DNA of 64,000 nucleotides from an uncultured Flavobacteriales bacterium (GTDB taxonomy: Bacteria > Bacteroidota > Bacteroidia > Flavobacteriales_G > Salibacteraceae): positions 124,001 to 188,000 of the forward strand of contig CALSRJ010000004.1 in the NCBI GenBank assembly GCA_943788725.1, read 5' to 3'. Under the pieces are notes generated by a model. That model saw nothing but the letters and a program-made list of their open reading frames with translations, had not been told where the DNA came from and ran no database searches. Of the stretch, positions 47,923 through 58,182 are shown piece after piece. The position numbers and the translations under genes were made by a program. How positions within the stretch are numbered: position 1 is the first letter of the stretch; every line of letters starts with the position of its first letter.

Positions 47923-49191
47923 ATGGCAAACAAACTTGATTTTCTCAAGCAGTTCGATCAGCTCACAGCTTTGTTCCCAGTGCAGGGAAATGCCCGCGCG
48001 GTGATCCACAACGGCCTCGACTTTCCAACGACGCGAGATGAATATTGGAAGTACACGCGCGTGACCTCTTTGGTTGAATCCCGATACGTGCGAAATGTGC
48101 CAAACATTGATTCCATCGATGCATTTCGAGTGCCGGGACTCGACGCCCAATACCTTGTATTCGTCAATGGTGAATACTCGGAAAGGCTTTCAGACACCCA
48201 GCTTATTCAGGGGGTAGAAGTGACTTCCATGCGCTTGGCCGAAGGGGATCGAAAGCAGCACATGCTCGAACACCTCGATCGATATGTCGACAGTAAGACC
48301 CAGGCATTTCATGCATTGAACACGAGCTACTTTATAGATGGATCCTTCATCACGGTTGAGAAGAATACCGTCCTTTCTGACCCTATCTGTATCTTAAACA
48401 TCAGTGCAGACAAACAACAGGCAAACAACATTCGCAATCTCATTGTAGTAGGTGAAATGGCAAAGGCTGAGTTCATCAACCTGCACGAAGGATATGACAA
48501 CGCGGGTTCTTTGACCAATGCCATTACCGAATTAAAAGTGGAACAGGGAGGGGATGCTTCACTGTACATGATCCAAAACGATGGGGCAGAAAGTGCGCAC
48601 ATCAACACCATTCAAGTGGCACAAGAAAAGGACAGCCAAAGCAAGGTGGTGACGATTACGCAGACAGGGAAATTGGTGCGCAACAACCTCAACTTTACCG
48701 TTTCAGGTCAGGGCTGCGAAAGCAACATGTATGGCATCTATTTCACGAGCGATAGACAGCATGTGGATAACCACACCTACGTGGATCATACCACGCCGAA
48801 TTGCAACAGCAACGAGCTCTACAAAGGCGTCATGAGCGATCGATCCACCGGAGTCTTTAATGGCAAAATCATGGTGCGTCGAGAGGCACAACAGACCAAT
48901 GCCTTCCAGAGCAATCAGAACATTTTACTCTCAGATAAGGCTACGATCTATACAAAGCCAGAACTGGAGATCTATGCAGACGACGTAAAATGCTCCCATG
49001 GCTGCACAATAGGGCAGTTGGACGAAGAAGCCATGTTTTATTTGCAGTCCCGCGGTCTGGACAAGGCAGCGGCAGCTAAGCTCTTGGTTCAGGCTTTTGC
49101 AGGGGACGTAACTGCCAAGATTACCAACGATGCACTTCGAGAAAAGGTAGAAGGATTCCTTCATCAAAAATTTGAAGATCAACATGCTTGA
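47923..49191 (+). CDS. sufD: Fe-S cluster assembly protein SufD
   Basis: ATG at 47923 gives 422 aa; a GTG at 47914 also lies in frame. The sequence starts MANKLDFLKQFDQLTALFPV and has TTRDEYWKYTRVTSL. The family blocks YIDGSFITVEKNTVL, DHTTPNCNSNELYKGVMSD and LEIYADDVKCSHGCTIGQLD are present; the last is the conserved C-terminal signature. It is a SufB homologue that completes the scaffold. Its stop overlaps the sufS start by 8 bp. Confidence 0.94.
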   Translation: MANKLDFLKQFDQLTALFPVQGNARAVIHNGLDFPTTRDEYWKYTRVTSLVESRYVRNVPNIDSIDAFRVPGLDAQYLVFVNGEYSERLSDTQLIQGVEVTSMRLAEGDRKQHMLEHLDRYVDSKTQAFHALNTSYFIDGSFITVEKNTVLSDPICILNISADKQQANNIRNLIVVGEMAKAEFINLHEGYDNAGSLTNAITELKVEQGGDASLYMIQNDGAESAHINTIQVAQEKDSQSKVVTITQTGKLVRNNLNFTVSGQGCESNMYGIYFTSDRQHVDNHTYVDHTTPNCNSNELYKGVMSDRSTGVFNGKIMVRREAQQTNAFQSNQNILLSDKATIYTKPELEIYADDVKCSHGCTIGQLDEEAMFYLQSRGLDKAAAAKLLVQAFAGDVTAKITNDALREKVEGFLHQKFEDQHA

Positions 49192-50401
49192 TATTGAAAG
49201 CATACGAAAGCAGTTTCCTATCCTAGATCAAGAGGTGCATGGAAAACCATTGGTCTATTTTGACAATGCAGCCTCCTCTCAGAAGCCCAAGCGGGTGGTG
49301 GAATCACTCGAACGCTACTACACCAAGGAACACGCGAATGTGCACCGTGGAGTGCATTTCTTGAGCCAGCAAGCGACCGATAAATTCGAAGAAGTGCGCC
49401 GCAAGGCACAGGCTTTTGTAAACGCCAAACACGACCACGAGATCATCTTTACACGTGGCACTACAGAGGCGATCAATTTGGTGGCTACCTCCTTTGGTAA
49501 GGCATTCATTGAGGAAGGAGATGAAATACTCATCTCCACCATGGAGCATCACAGCAACATCGTTCCATGGCAGATGCTTTGTCAAGACTGGGGTGCCGAG
49601 CTCAAGGTTATTCCTATCGACGAGAGTGGAGAGATCATCATGGAGCAATTCGACCTGTTGCTGTCTGGAAAAACCAGGATGGTGGCCCTTAATCACGTCA
49701 GCAATACCCTCGGAACCATCAATCCCATTGAAGAAATCATTACGAAGGCACACAAAGTTGGGGCCGCCGTTTTGATCGATGGGGCGCAGAGCGCACCGCA
49801 TATGCAGATCGATGTGCAAGAACTCGATGCTGATTTTTATTGTGTTTCAGGGCACAAGATGTACGGCCCAACGGGCATTGGATTCTTGTATGGGAAAGAG
49901 ATTTGGCTCAACGATATGCCCCCTTATCAGGGTGGTGGGGAGATGATTGAAACCGTCACCTTCGAGGAGACGACCTACAACGCTTTGCCCTTTAAGTTTG
50001 AAGCGGGCACGCCCAATATAGCCGACACGATCGCCCTTGGTGAGGCAATGGACTTCATGCTGGAAATCGGAATAGCGGAGATCGCACATTGGGAAATGGA
50101 GCTGCACGACTATGCCGTACACAAGATGATGGAGATCCCAGGGATCAAATTTGTGGGAACGGCAAAAAAGAAAGCCGGGGTCATTTCCTTCCTAGTGGAT
50201 GGCACACACCCCTATGACATCGGTACCATTTTAGACCAACAGGGCATCGCGGTCCGTACAGGCCACCATTGCACCCAGCCCTTGATGGATCGATTTGAGA
50301 TTCCCGGAACGGTCAGGGCGTCATTTGCGGTGTACAACACCAAGCTCGAGATCGACCTATTCATCGAAGCCTTGAAGAAGGCCATTTCGATGCTTTCCTA
50401 A
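49184..50401 (+). CDS. sufS: Cysteine desulfurase SufS
   Basis: 405 aa from ATG 49184. A PLP enzyme releasing sulfur from cysteine. LVYFDNAASSQKPKRVVESL, TRGTTEAINLVATSF, EHHSNIVPWQ and SGHKMYGPTGIGFLYGKE (PLP lysine in HKM) and the active-site cysteine in VRTGHHCTQPLMDRF identify SufS. It normally needs SufE or SufU as sulfur acceptor, and neither is encoded in this window. It is the last gene of the operon; radA follows after 52 bp. Confidence 0.95.
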   Translation: MLDIESIRKQFPILDQEVHGKPLVYFDNAASSQKPKRVVESLERYYTKEHANVHRGVHFLSQQATDKFEEVRRKAQAFVNAKHDHEIIFTRGTTEAINLVATSFGKAFIEEGDEILISTMEHHSNIVPWQMLCQDWGAELKVIPIDESGEIIMEQFDLLLSGKTRMVALNHVSNTLGTINPIEEIITKAHKVGAAVLIDGAQSAPHMQIDVQELDADFYCVSGHKMYGPTGIGFLYGKEIWLNDMPPYQGGGEMIETVTFEETTYNALPFKFEAGTPNIADTIALGEAMDFMLEIGIAEIAHWEMELHDYAVHKMMEIPGIKFVGTAKKKAGVISFLVDGTHPYDIGTILDQQGIAVRTGHHCTQPLMDRFEIPGTVRASFAVYNTKLEIDLFIEALKKAISMLS

Positions 50402-50453
50402 GATATTATCACGGGGTCAACTCGGCTGAAATTCGCATCTTTCGCAACGGATT

Positions 50454-51821
50454 ATGGCCAAAACTAAAACCGCTTTCGTCTGCCAAAATTGTGGCACCAA
50501 CTTCCCCAAATGGATGGGTAAATGTTCCGCTTGCAACGAGTGGAATACCCTGATCGAGGAAGTGATTTACAAGGAATCAAAAACGGGATTGAAAAGGAAT
50601 TATTCCGATCATCTCGCCAAGAAACCCGTCCCCATCACAGAAGTTAGTTCTGATACCGCAGAGCGGATTCCTATCCCAGACGACGAATTGAGTCGCGTGC
50701 TCGGAGGGGGACTCGTCCCCGGCAGCGTTACCCTTATCGGCGGCGATCCTGGCATTGGAAAATCTACCCTTCTATTGCAGCTCGGACTGCGTTTCAAAAA
50801 CGCAAAGACACTCTACGTTTCAGGCGAAGAGAGCGCAAATCAAATCAAGATGCGCGCAGAACGGATTGGGGACCTCCACGATAAATTGCTCCTGCTTACC
50901 GATACATCTTTAGAGCGCGTCATGGAGCGGATCGATGAAACCGAGCCTGACTTGGTCATCATAGATTCTATCCAGACCCTTCAAAGCCCGGAAATTGATT
51001 CTGTCCCAGGATCTGTTGCCCAAATACGCGAATGCACGGGTGAGTTGATTCAGTTTGCTAAAGAGTCTGGAACGCCCGTCATCCTGATCGGACACATCAC
51101 CAAAGAGGGCAACATCGCCGGACCTAAAGTGATGGAGCACATGGTAGATGTCGTATTGCAATTTGAAGGTGATCGTCAACATTTATATCGATTACTGCGC
51201 TCTTCTAAAAACCGCTTCGGATCAACCAATGAGCTCGGCATCTACGAAATGCAAGGCAGTGGACTCAAGGAGGTGGACAACCCATCTCAAGTGCTGCTCT
51301 CTCAGCGGGATGAAGGATTGAGTGGGTCTGCTATTGCGGCGAGTATGGAAGGCGCACGTCCGATGATGATCGAGGTGCAAAGCCTGGTGAGTACTGCAGC
51401 CTACGGTACCCCCCAAAGGACTACCACTGGATTCGACCAAAGGCGCTTGCACATGTTGCTGGCGGTCTTGGAAAAGCGCTGCGGACTGGCCATCGGAAAA
51501 TTCGATGTCTTTGTCAACATGGCAGGAGGCATACGTGTGGATGATCCAGCGATAGATCTTGCGGTCGTTTGCTCGGCCCTTTCGAGTTCGGAGGATTACC
51601 CTATTCCGGGGCAGACTTGCTTTGCGGGAGAGGTCGGTCTGAGTGGAGAAATTCGCCCCGTAACGCGCATCGAACAACGCATTCGAGAAGCCGAAAAGCT
51701 TGGGTTCGAAGAGATATTCATCTCAGGCTATGGACTAAAGGGCTTGGATACCAAGTCGTTTGGTATATCAATCCACCCCGTCAAGCGCGTCGACGAAGTG
51801 TTCACGCGCCTATTCGGATAG
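50454..51821 (+). CDS. radA: DNA repair protein RadA
   Basis: 455 aa. An N-terminal C4 zinc finger (CQNCGTNFPKWMGKCSACNE, residues ~10-29), then a RecA-like ATPase with Walker A GGDPGIGKSTLLLQL (~93-107) and Walker B-like DLVIIDSIQTLQS. The KNRFGS motif near residue 252 and a C-terminal Lon-protease-like domain (INPLIDIAV-like block IDLAVVCSALSS) complete RadA. It acts as a branch-migration helicase in recombination and repair. ATG is at 50454 after the suf operon, separated by 52 bp, and may have its own promoter. Confidence 0.95.
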   Translation: MAKTKTAFVCQNCGTNFPKWMGKCSACNEWNTLIEEVIYKESKTGLKRNYSDHLAKKPVPITEVSSDTAERIPIPDDELSRVLGGGLVPGSVTLIGGDPGIGKSTLLLQLGLRFKNAKTLYVSGEESANQIKMRAERIGDLHDKLLLLTDTSLERVMERIDETEPDLVIIDSIQTLQSPEIDSVPGSVAQIRECTGELIQFAKESGTPVILIGHITKEGNIAGPKVMEHMVDVVLQFEGDRQHLYRLLRSSKNRFGSTNELGIYEMQGSGLKEVDNPSQVLLSQRDEGLSGSAIAASMEGARPMMIEVQSLVSTAAYGTPQRTTTGFDQRRLHMLLAVLEKRCGLAIGKFDVFVNMAGGIRVDDPAIDLAVVCSALSSSEDYPIPGQTCFAGEVGLSGEIRPVTRIEQRIREAEKLGFEEIFISGYGLKGLDTKSFGISIHPVKRVDEVFTRLFG

Positions 51822-51850
51822 TACAACGCCTACATTCCTACTTTTGACCC

Positions 51851-52549
51851 GTGACCGTGCAGCCCACCATTGACCTCGTACTTCCTGTATTGAACCCTTC
51901 CCAAACCTGGGTGGGAGATACGCTTGCTCGGAAACTTGAACTTGAGCGGCAGTCGGGCAGAAGCGTGCGGCTTATCGTTGTGAACGATGGAACGAAAGAC
52001 CACGGTCCCTTTGTGCGTTTGGAGGCTGATGACCCTTCGATGGCAGTCATCCACTTTTCCCAGAACAAGGGAAAGGGGGCAGCCCTCAGGGCTGGAATCA
52101 GCAGCGCAGCTAGTGATTTGATCCTGTTCACAGATGCAGATTTTCCGTACACCATCGATAGCATGGTTGCAGTGATCAAGGCATTGGAAAAGGGAGTTGA
52201 CATTGCCTTAGGCTACCGTGAGCAGGACTATTACGCCAGCGTACCCTGGTTTCGCAAAGGGATGAGCGAGTCGTTTCGTTTTCTCCTCAAGCGCGTGCTT
52301 CGCTTTCCAATAACGGACACCCAATGTGGCTTAAAAGGGATGAATAAGAAGGGGGTGGAGGTGTTTTTATCTACCCGGATCGATCGCTTTTTGGTCGACA
52401 TGGAATTCATCAAGTTGGCGGTACGAAGCGAGGACTTGAAGATTGAACCTGTTGTGGTCAAGCTGCGCAACGACGTGACCTTCAGTAAAATGGGGGTGAA
52501 AGTGATCCTCAGGGAAGGACTGAACTTCCTTCGCGTATTTTTCAGTTGA
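51851..52549 (+). CDS. GT2-family glycosyltransferase
   Basis: 232 aa, starting with GTG (51851 or 51857). The GT-A fold starts TIDLVLPVLNPSQTW, has VVNDGTKDHG, NKGKGAALRAGIS and the metal-binding DADFPYTIDSM, then DTQCGLKGMN, which resembles the DPM/DPG-synthase class that loads sugar on polyprenyl phosphate. There is no C-terminal membrane helix, so it is likely peripheral. It is downstream of radA and not in an obvious glycosylation cluster. Confidence 0.85.
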   Translation: MTVQPTIDLVLPVLNPSQTWVGDTLARKLELERQSGRSVRLIVVNDGTKDHGPFVRLEADDPSMAVIHFSQNKGKGAALRAGISSAASDLILFTDADFPYTIDSMVAVIKALEKGVDIALGYREQDYYASVPWFRKGMSESFRFLLKRVLRFPITDTQCGLKGMNKKGVEVFLSTRIDRFLVDMEFIKLAVRSEDLKIEPVVVKLRNDVTFSKMGVKVILREGLNFLRVFFS

Positions 52550-52634
52550 TGCCGGCTTTCGCAGGAATAACCAGTGGATTATTTTGGATTTGTTTTGGAA
52601 AAGACAATATTTGAGTAGAACCGACCTAACAACT

Positions 52635-53036
52635 ATGAGACATTTAATGACCTCCCTAGCACTTGTGCTGATGCTGTCCTTTGCCGATGCACAGACCGTG
52701 ACAAGCAGTGATCAGACGAAATGCCAAGTACAAGTGGCCTATGCTGTTTCTGAGGGAGATGTCATGGGGGAGTATTCCATCACTGAGCTGGTTCCGCTCG
52801 AACCTGGCCAAAGCGCCAACTTTAAAGGAATGGAGTTCACCTACCGTCGCCTTTACAGTCGCGTGGAGCACGAAGAGATGTTCATCATCCGATTTGAACC
52901 CACAGGAATTACGCACTTTCTCGATGCCACCGTGCCAACCGGCTATGAGCGCGTGCTAACCGGAGGGTGTTCTCTTCAGCAGAAGCCTTTGTTTAACCGC
53001 GACGGCACCTTCTTCATCGACGCTTCTGCCAACTGA
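52635..53036 (+). CDS. Secreted protein of unknown function
   Basis: ATG at 52635 gives 133 aa with signal MRHLMTSLALVLMLSFADAQ. The mature part is beta-rich (GEYSITELVPLEPGQSANFK; FTYRRLYSRVEHEEMFIIRF) with two cysteines. No family was recognised. It is convergent with the carboxylase gene (7-bp gap). Confidence 0.6.
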   Translation: MRHLMTSLALVLMLSFADAQTVTSSDQTKCQVQVAYAVSEGDVMGEYSITELVPLEPGQSANFKGMEFTYRRLYSRVEHEEMFIIRFEPTGITHFLDATVPTGYERVLTGGCSLQQKPLFNRDGTFFIDASAN

Positions 53037-53043
53037 TTACCGA

Positions 53044-54585
53044 TCAGAGCGGAATATTTCCGTGCTTTTTTCTAGGTAGTGTTTCCACTTTATTCTCGAG
53101 CATTTCAAAAGCGCGAATCAGCTTCTCACGTGTCTTTTCAGGCAGAATCACTTCGTCAATATACCCGCGTGCTGCTGCGTTGTACGGGTGGGCGAAGAGT
53201 TTAGCGTACTCGTCTTCCTTCTCCTTCAGTTTGGCTGCCGGATCATTTGCTTCCGAGATCTCCTTTCGAAAGATGATTTCAGCGGCTCCTTTTGCACCCA
53301 TTACTGCGATCTCAGCACTTGGCCATGCAAAGTTCATGTCGGCTCCAATGTGTTTTGAGTTCATGACATCATAAGCGCCACCATAAGCCTTACGCGTAAT
53401 CACAGTAACCCGAGGCACCGTTGCCTCGCTGAAAGCGTAGAGCAATTTCGCACCATTGGTGATGATGGCGTTCCATTCTTGATCGGTTCCAGGAAGGAAT
53501 CCGGGGACATCTTCAAAGACCAAGAGGGGGATATTGAAGCAATCGCAAAACCGAACAAAGCGAGCACCTTTTTTCGATGAATTCACATCGAGTACGCCAG
53601 CGAGGACTTGCGGCTGGTTGGCTACTACGCCAATGCTTCTTCCCGCAAGGCGGGCAAATCCCACTACAATGTTTTCAGCATAGTCCTTGTGTACTTCGAG
53701 AAAGCTATCCTCGTCTACCGTTCCGTCGATAACCGTACGGATGTCATACGGCTGATTTGGATTTTCTGGAATGATTTCGTTGAGCGCAGGACGACTTTCA
53801 TTGCCCAATTCGTAGGGAAGCATGGGTGGCTCGTCCTCGCAATTCGAAGGCATGTAACTCAAGAGCTGCTTGATGCGCTCAAGCGCGTCCACTTCATTTT
53901 CGCAGGCGAAGTGCGTTACACCTGACTTAGAGGCGTGCGTTTCTGCCCCGCCTAATTCCTCTGCGGTGACGTCCTCATTCGTTACGGTTTTCACAACGTT
54001 TGGACCCGTAACAAACATATAGCTCGTATGCTCCACCATCAGAATAAAGTCGGTAAGGGCAGGGGAGTATACAGCACCACCAGCACACGGGCCCATGATC
54101 GCACTGATCTGTGGGATCACGCCGCTAGAGAGCGTGTTGCGGTAAAAGATATCGGCATAACCGCCCAAGGAAACCACACCTTCTTGAATTCGAGCTCCTC
54201 CCGAATCGTTCAATCCGATGACCGGTGCACCGTTCTTCATGGCGAGGTCCATGATGTTTACGATTTTCTCGGCATGGGCTTCGGCGAGCGAACCCCCTAG
54301 CACGGTAAAATCTTGCGAAAAGGCATACACCATGCGGCCATTTACCTTGCCGTACCCAGTCACGACACCATCTCCCAAGAACTTTTGCTTGTCCAAGCCG
54401 AAGTTGGTGCTGCGGTGGGTAACGAGCATTCCAATTTCCTCAAACGTCCCTTTGTCGAAAAGGAGTTCAATCCGCTCTCGTGCCGTGAGTTTTCCTTTTT
54501 TGTGTTGGGCTTCAATGCGCTTTTTTCCACCGCCGAGGATGGCCTCAGACTTTTTCGCTTCCAGTCGTTCAAACTTTTCTCTCAT
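53044..54585 (-). CDS. Acyl-CoA carboxylase carboxyltransferase (beta) subunit
   Basis: 513 aa. This is the biotin-dependent carboxyltransferase domain family of Pcc[65 protein letters not shown] (the acyl-CoA site), [19 protein letters not shown] and [20 protein letters not shown] are clear. Propionyl-CoA carboxylase is the likeliest identity, but methylmalonyl-CoA decarboxylase alpha cannot be excluded. No biotin carboxylase or biotin carrier is adjacent. Confidence 0.92.
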   Translation of the reverse strand: MREKFERLEAKKSEAILGGGKKRIEAQHKKGKLTARERIELLFDKGTFEEIGMLVTHRSTNFGLDKQKFLGDGVVTGYGKVNGRMVYAFSQDFTVLGGSLAEAHAEKIVNIMDLAMKNGAPVIGLNDSGGARIQEGVVSLGGYADIFYRNTLSSGVIPQISAIMGPCAGGAVYSPALTDFILMVEHTSYMFVTGPNVVKTVTNEDVTAEELGGAETHASKSGVTHFACENEVDALERIKQLLSYMPSNCEDEPPMLPYELGNESRPALNEIIPENPNQPYDIRTVIDGTVDEDSFLEVHKDYAENIVVGFARLAGRSIGVVANQPQVLAGVLDVNSSKKGARFVRFCDCFNIPLLVFEDVPGFLPGTDQEWNAIITNGAKLLYAFSEATVPRVTVITRKAYGGAYDVMNSKHIGADMNFAWPSAEIAVMGAKGAAEIIFRKEISEANDPAAKLKEKEDEYAKLFAHPYNAAARGYIDEVILPEKTREKLIRAFEMLENKVETLPRKKHGNIPL

Positions 54586-54681
54586 GCCTTGTGATCTTAG
54601 GTTTTAGGTACAGTACCTTGCAGATGGCGGCCAAAACTAATTAAACTTGATGGTATTGTTCCGCACTTGAATCAACAACCT

Positions 54682-56085
54682 ATGCGCATTTCAGACATCC
54701 ACATCCGACCTTCGTATGCGGCGATCATGGTGTCGATACCCGTGCTGATCTACGCGCATTACCGTGCCGCAACGCTGGCCTTTACTTACGATGAGTGTTG
54801 GACGTTCCTAGGCTATGCATCGGCAGACGTTTGGAGCATTGTCACGAATCAAAGCCCAGCCGCTAACAATCATGTCTTGCATTCCATGCTCATGAAGTTG
54901 TTTGTTGGATTGTTTGGCTCGTCTGAATATGTCCTACGGATTCCAGCCTTAGGGGGAATGCTTCTCTTCATGGTGTACCTCTTCAAGCTGTCTTGGGGAA
55001 TGCTCAAGAAATTATGGTGGGTAGGGTATGTATCTGTGCTGTATCAGCCCTATTTACTCGACTACTTTGCGATAGCCCGCGGGTATGCCCTTGCGATTGC
55101 CTTCACCTTTGGATCCATCTATTACCTCGATCGGTTGGTGCGCAGACAGCGTGTGTTGGATGCGTGGTTGGCGCTTGGATTGGCTTTCCTTGCTGCCTAC
55201 GCAAACTTCACCTACTTACTGATTTTTTGCAGCGTTGCGCTGGCGGTCGTTTTTGTTATGATTCAAAGCAAGAAATGGAGGCAATTCCTTCGACCTCTGA
55301 TCGGGGTAACGATAGTGGTGGTAGCGCTTACTGGAATTCCCATCACAAGACTCATGGAAGCGCAAGAGCTCTATTACGGTGGTGATGCAGGCTTTTATTC
55401 GGACACCTTGCTTTCTTTAGCGAATAGAGCATGGTACAACCGTTTTGAAGGCGTGTACTTGGCTGCATGCTTTGGCCTCGTTCTGATCATATCGTGCGGG
55501 TGGCTATTGATCAATATAGGAAGAGCAACGTGGAAGCATGTTGGATTTTGGTGCGCATGGGTACTTCTAGCCACCTCTGTTGGGAGCATACTTCAGCACT
55601 ACATCATGGGGTCGCCTTTCTTGATTGACCGAACGGCCTTGTTCATGTTGCCGCTGCTGATCTTGACCGCGTGTTGGTTGATCTTTAGCTATGAATTCAC
55701 GAAGTGGAAATGGCGTCTTGGATTCTTGTTGGTTGGATTGAGCCTTGTAAACCTCTCGGTCAGCTTAAATACGACGCACCAATTGGACTTTATCGAACAC
55801 GCCGATACAAGGGAGGCAGTGAGTTTGATTCAGGAGCTGGCGGCGGATGATGCCTCCTTTCACGTGGGTAAATCAACGTATATGAATGCTACCATCATGT
55901 TTTATAAGAAGCAGTTGGATGTGCGTCAAATTGAGCCTGCTGGGTTGGAGTTTTGTGACGAGGCAGGGAAGACGCCCTTCTATTACCTCTTTGCAAAAGA
56001 CATCGCATGCGTCCAAGACAAACGGGTTGTGTTGGTCAAATATTTCCCAGTTTCAGACACGTACTTGTATCGGGAAGGGACATAA
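54682..56085 (+). CDS. GT39-like multi-pass membrane protein
   Basis: 467 aa from ATG 54682, with about 11 hydrophobic segments. FTYDECWTFLGYASADVWSI near residues 34-53 has the acidic pair typical of GT39/PMT-type enzymes. NHVLHSMLMKLFVGLFGSSE follows, and YFAIARGYALAIAFTFGS recalls GT39 helices. The C-terminal domain is soluble. It is probably a polyprenyl-dependent glycosyltransferase with an unknown acceptor. It is divergent from the carboxylase gene and ends before a bidirectional terminator. Confidence 0.75.
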   Translation: MRISDIHIRPSYAAIMVSIPVLIYAHYRAATLAFTYDECWTFLGYASADVWSIVTNQSPAANNHVLHSMLMKLFVGLFGSSEYVLRIPALGGMLLFMVYLFKLSWGMLKKLWWVGYVSVLYQPYLLDYFAIARGYALAIAFTFGSIYYLDRLVRRQRVLDAWLALGLAFLAAYANFTYLLIFCSVALAVVFVMIQSKKWRQFLRPLIGVTIVVVALTGIPITRLMEAQELYYGGDAGFYSDTLLSLANRAWYNRFEGVYLAACFGLVLIISCGWLLINIGRATWKHVGFWCAWVLLATSVGSILQHYIMGSPFLIDRTALFMLPLLILTACWLIFSYEFTKWKWRLGFLLVGLSLVNLSVSLNTTHQLDFIEHADTREAVSLIQELAADDASFHVGKSTYMNATIMFYKKQLDVRQIEPAGLEFCDEAGKTPFYYLFAKDIACVQDKRVVLVKYFPVSDTYLYREGT

Positions 56086-56088
56086 AAT

Positions 56089-56123
56089 AAGAAGGTCCCG
56101 ATAGCGAACTACGGAACCTTCTT
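56089..56123. terminator. Bidirectional terminator between GT39-like and beta-barrel genes
   Basis: AAGAAGGT pairs with ACCTTCTT, and CC with GG across an internal mismatch, with a loop of about ten bases. Both ends are A/T-rich. It lies between two convergent genes (stops at 56085 and 56150). Confidence 0.65.
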
Positions 56124-56149
56124 GCAACCTAACTAAACAGAGATGGTCT

Positions 56150-57052
56150 TTAGAACATAAGCTGTACACCCATGTCGAATGGTCTGATCTCACCTGAGGT
56201 TCTTCCATTTTGAAAGAGTGAATTCAAGCCGTAGTTAGCATACACATTCACAGGTCCGTATCCGATGCTCGCAGTGGCGTGGAAGAGGAAGGGATTCAGG
56301 TCAAAATCACTTTTGTACTTAAGCGTGTTGTTGTCTCCATTCTCACTGTATCGCTGCTTCAATCGCGAGCTCATTCTCCAAGATACTTGGCCGCCTGCGG
56401 CGAAACGAAATGCCTTTTCTTCTTTCTTATTCGTGCTGAATCCAATCATCAAAGGCGCTGTCAAGTAAGATGCCTTGAGCTTGTTCTTGTCGAATAGACG
56501 TGTACTATCCGTGTTGTACGAGAAGGGTACGGTCGGACGAAGGGTAGTGTATTGGCTGTTGAACGTGTAGTTCGCAAAGTGAAATCCGAGTCCTGTCACC
56601 AATTCGATGTGTTGCTTGTAGAGTTTGAAATCCTTTTCAATAAGGTTCAAATCCCAGCTCACGCTTCGGCCGTAATCAAGTTCCATGTTTTGATCGGCTG
56701 AGGGGATCCACAATCCATCGTTATGGAGAAAGCCGTTTACGCCAATTCTAATCCCAGCCCAGTGGCTTACTGGATCATCCTTATCGTCGTCCTTATCTTC
56801 ATCTTCCCAATCTTCGGTGTCGATTTCCATACCGTCTACTATAACACGGTCAGACCCTTTGTCGTTATCGCTGAGAACGATGATTTTCATTCCGGCCACT
56901 TTGACGATGGTTGAATCTTGCCCTTTCTTAGGTGAGATCACAACTTCGACATCGCCGGTGTCTGATCCTTGAGTTGCTACTGAATCGTTTTGAGCGAAGG
57001 TCACGGAGACCAGGAGGCTCAAGATCAGTGTTATTGTTGCTGTAGTTTTCAT
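56150..57052 (-). CDS. Outer-membrane beta-barrel protein
   Basis: 300 aa with signal MKTTATITLILSLLVSVTFA. A 75-residue soluble part with a poly-acidic stretch (EDWEDEDKDDDKDD near residue 80) precedes a barrel of about eight strands: GIRIGVNGFLHNDGLWI, WDLNLIEKDFKLYKQHIELV, TGLGFHFANYTF, FRFAAGGQVSWRMSSRL and FDMGVQLMF at the end. The PorT-like arrangement is common in Bacteroidota. It follows the sigma and anti-sigma genes and is likely in their regulon (inferred). Confidence 0.78.
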   Translation of the reverse strand: MKTTATITLILSLLVSVTFAQNDSVATQGSDTGDVEVVISPKKGQDSTIVKVAGMKIIVLSDNDKGSDRVIVDGMEIDTEDWEDEDKDDDKDDPVSHWAGIRIGVNGFLHNDGLWIPSADQNMELDYGRSVSWDLNLIEKDFKLYKQHIELVTGLGFHFANYTFNSQYTTLRPTVPFSYNTDSTRLFDKNKLKASYLTAPLMIGFSTNKKEEKAFRFAAGGQVSWRMSSRLKQRYSENGDNNTLKYKSDFDLNPFLFHATASIGYGPVNVYANYGLNSLFQNGRTSGEIRPFDMGVQLMF

Positions 57053-57117
57053 GATAATTCCTTTTTGTTTGCTGTAGGACGGTGGGGTCCGAGAGAAGTT
57101 ACAGGGGGGGGTGAAAT

Positions 57118-58182
57118 TTATTTGTAATTCACCCGCTTGAACTCGAAGTTCCCAGCCATGAACTCAAGCGAACGCTTGTCATCACTAGGGTCGGATGTGT
57201 TGAGCGCAAGGGCTTCTCGGTCATCAACTGTCTTCACAAATCCCTCGCGAATCAGGTCTTTGGTGGTTGAGGCATTTTTTGGGTCCAAACCGAAGAATCG
57301 TTTACCGATAAGTTGAGTGAGGTTCATTGCTTGTCCGCGCGTTGGTTCTTGCTGAGCGTATACCTCGTCACTCGACCATATTGAGATCGTTGGATTGTAT
57401 GCCATCAAGTCTCGCTTTTCAAAAGCTGCCGAAGCATCGACTCCGAGTTGCGGTTGGAGAGAAGGCAATTTCTTAGGAGACGCTGAACGCTCTGTACGGG
57501 AAGGTGCACTAGGTGCTTGCACAGCAGCTAGCGTCGCAATGCTTGTTTCATCCTCTGCGCGATCATTGATGGGGATAATGGTCTTATCGGCCGCTTCGAG
57601 GGCAGGTTGAGAAAAGTCTTCCATAAGAGAGTAGTCAAGGGACTGAACCCTTGGTACGTACACCTCATCGTTGAGCATATTGAGCACGGTCATACCGCCA
57701 AGTGCAATTACGAAGATGGCAGCCGCTCTATAAGCATATACGCGGGTGTTCTCCCATAGTGGTAGGGAACGTTTCAATGCGGCGTGCTCGGGGTAGACCA
57801 CATTCACGTCAGAAGCAAGGCGCGTTTTCTGATAAAGCGTATGGTCTTGAACCAGGGCTGGATTCTTGTCTAGGAAAAGCGCTAGTTCTTCTTGACCAGC
57901 TTCATCCAATGTCTCTTCTACATCATGAATGAAATAGGATTCATAGTTTGAAGCGTCGATAGAGGGTGTAGCCTCAACGTTGATTTTAAGAGATTCCTTA
58001 TCAACTGAGCCTTCCATTGGGATAAGAGCTTCCATTTCTCGCAGGCCTTCGATCTCTTCGGCTATATCTGCATGCGTCAAAAGAAAGGCTTCAAAGGCGG
58101 TGTGAAGAGCCGGACTCAGCGTTCCCTCGATGTAATCCAGGGCGTGTAGTTCGTAGTTCGATATGTCGATCTTTTGGCTCAT
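57118..58182 (-). CDS. Anti-sigma-factor-like membrane protein
   Basis: 354 aa. An N-terminal cytoplasmic part of about 155 aa (ELHALDYIEGTLSPALHTAF near residue 12) leads to one membrane helix (RAAAIFVIALGGMTVLNML, residues ~153-171) and a periplasmic part of about 180 aa. There is no zinc-finger motif. Its ATG overlaps the end of the ECF sigma reading frame (ATGA), so it is translated with the sigma and most likely controls it. The TM topology fits anti-sigma proteins, but the sequence lacks a recognised family. Confidence 0.7.
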   Translation of the reverse strand: MSQKIDISNYELHALDYIEGTLSPALHTAFEAFLLTHADIAEEIEGLREMEALIPMEGSVDKESLKINVEATPSIDASNYESYFIHDVEETLDEAGQEELALFLDKNPALVQDHTLYQKTRLASDVNVVYPEHAALKRSLPLWENTRVYAYRAAAIFVIALGGMTVLNMLNDEVYVPRVQSLDYSLMEDFSQPALEAADKTIIPINDRAEDETSIATLAAVQAPSAPSRTERSASPKKLPSLQPQLGVDASAAFEKRDLMAYNPTISIWSSDEVYAQQEPTRGQAMNLTQLIGKRFFGLDPKNASTTKDLIREGFVKTVDDREALALNTSDPSDDKRSLEFMAGNFEFKRVNYK

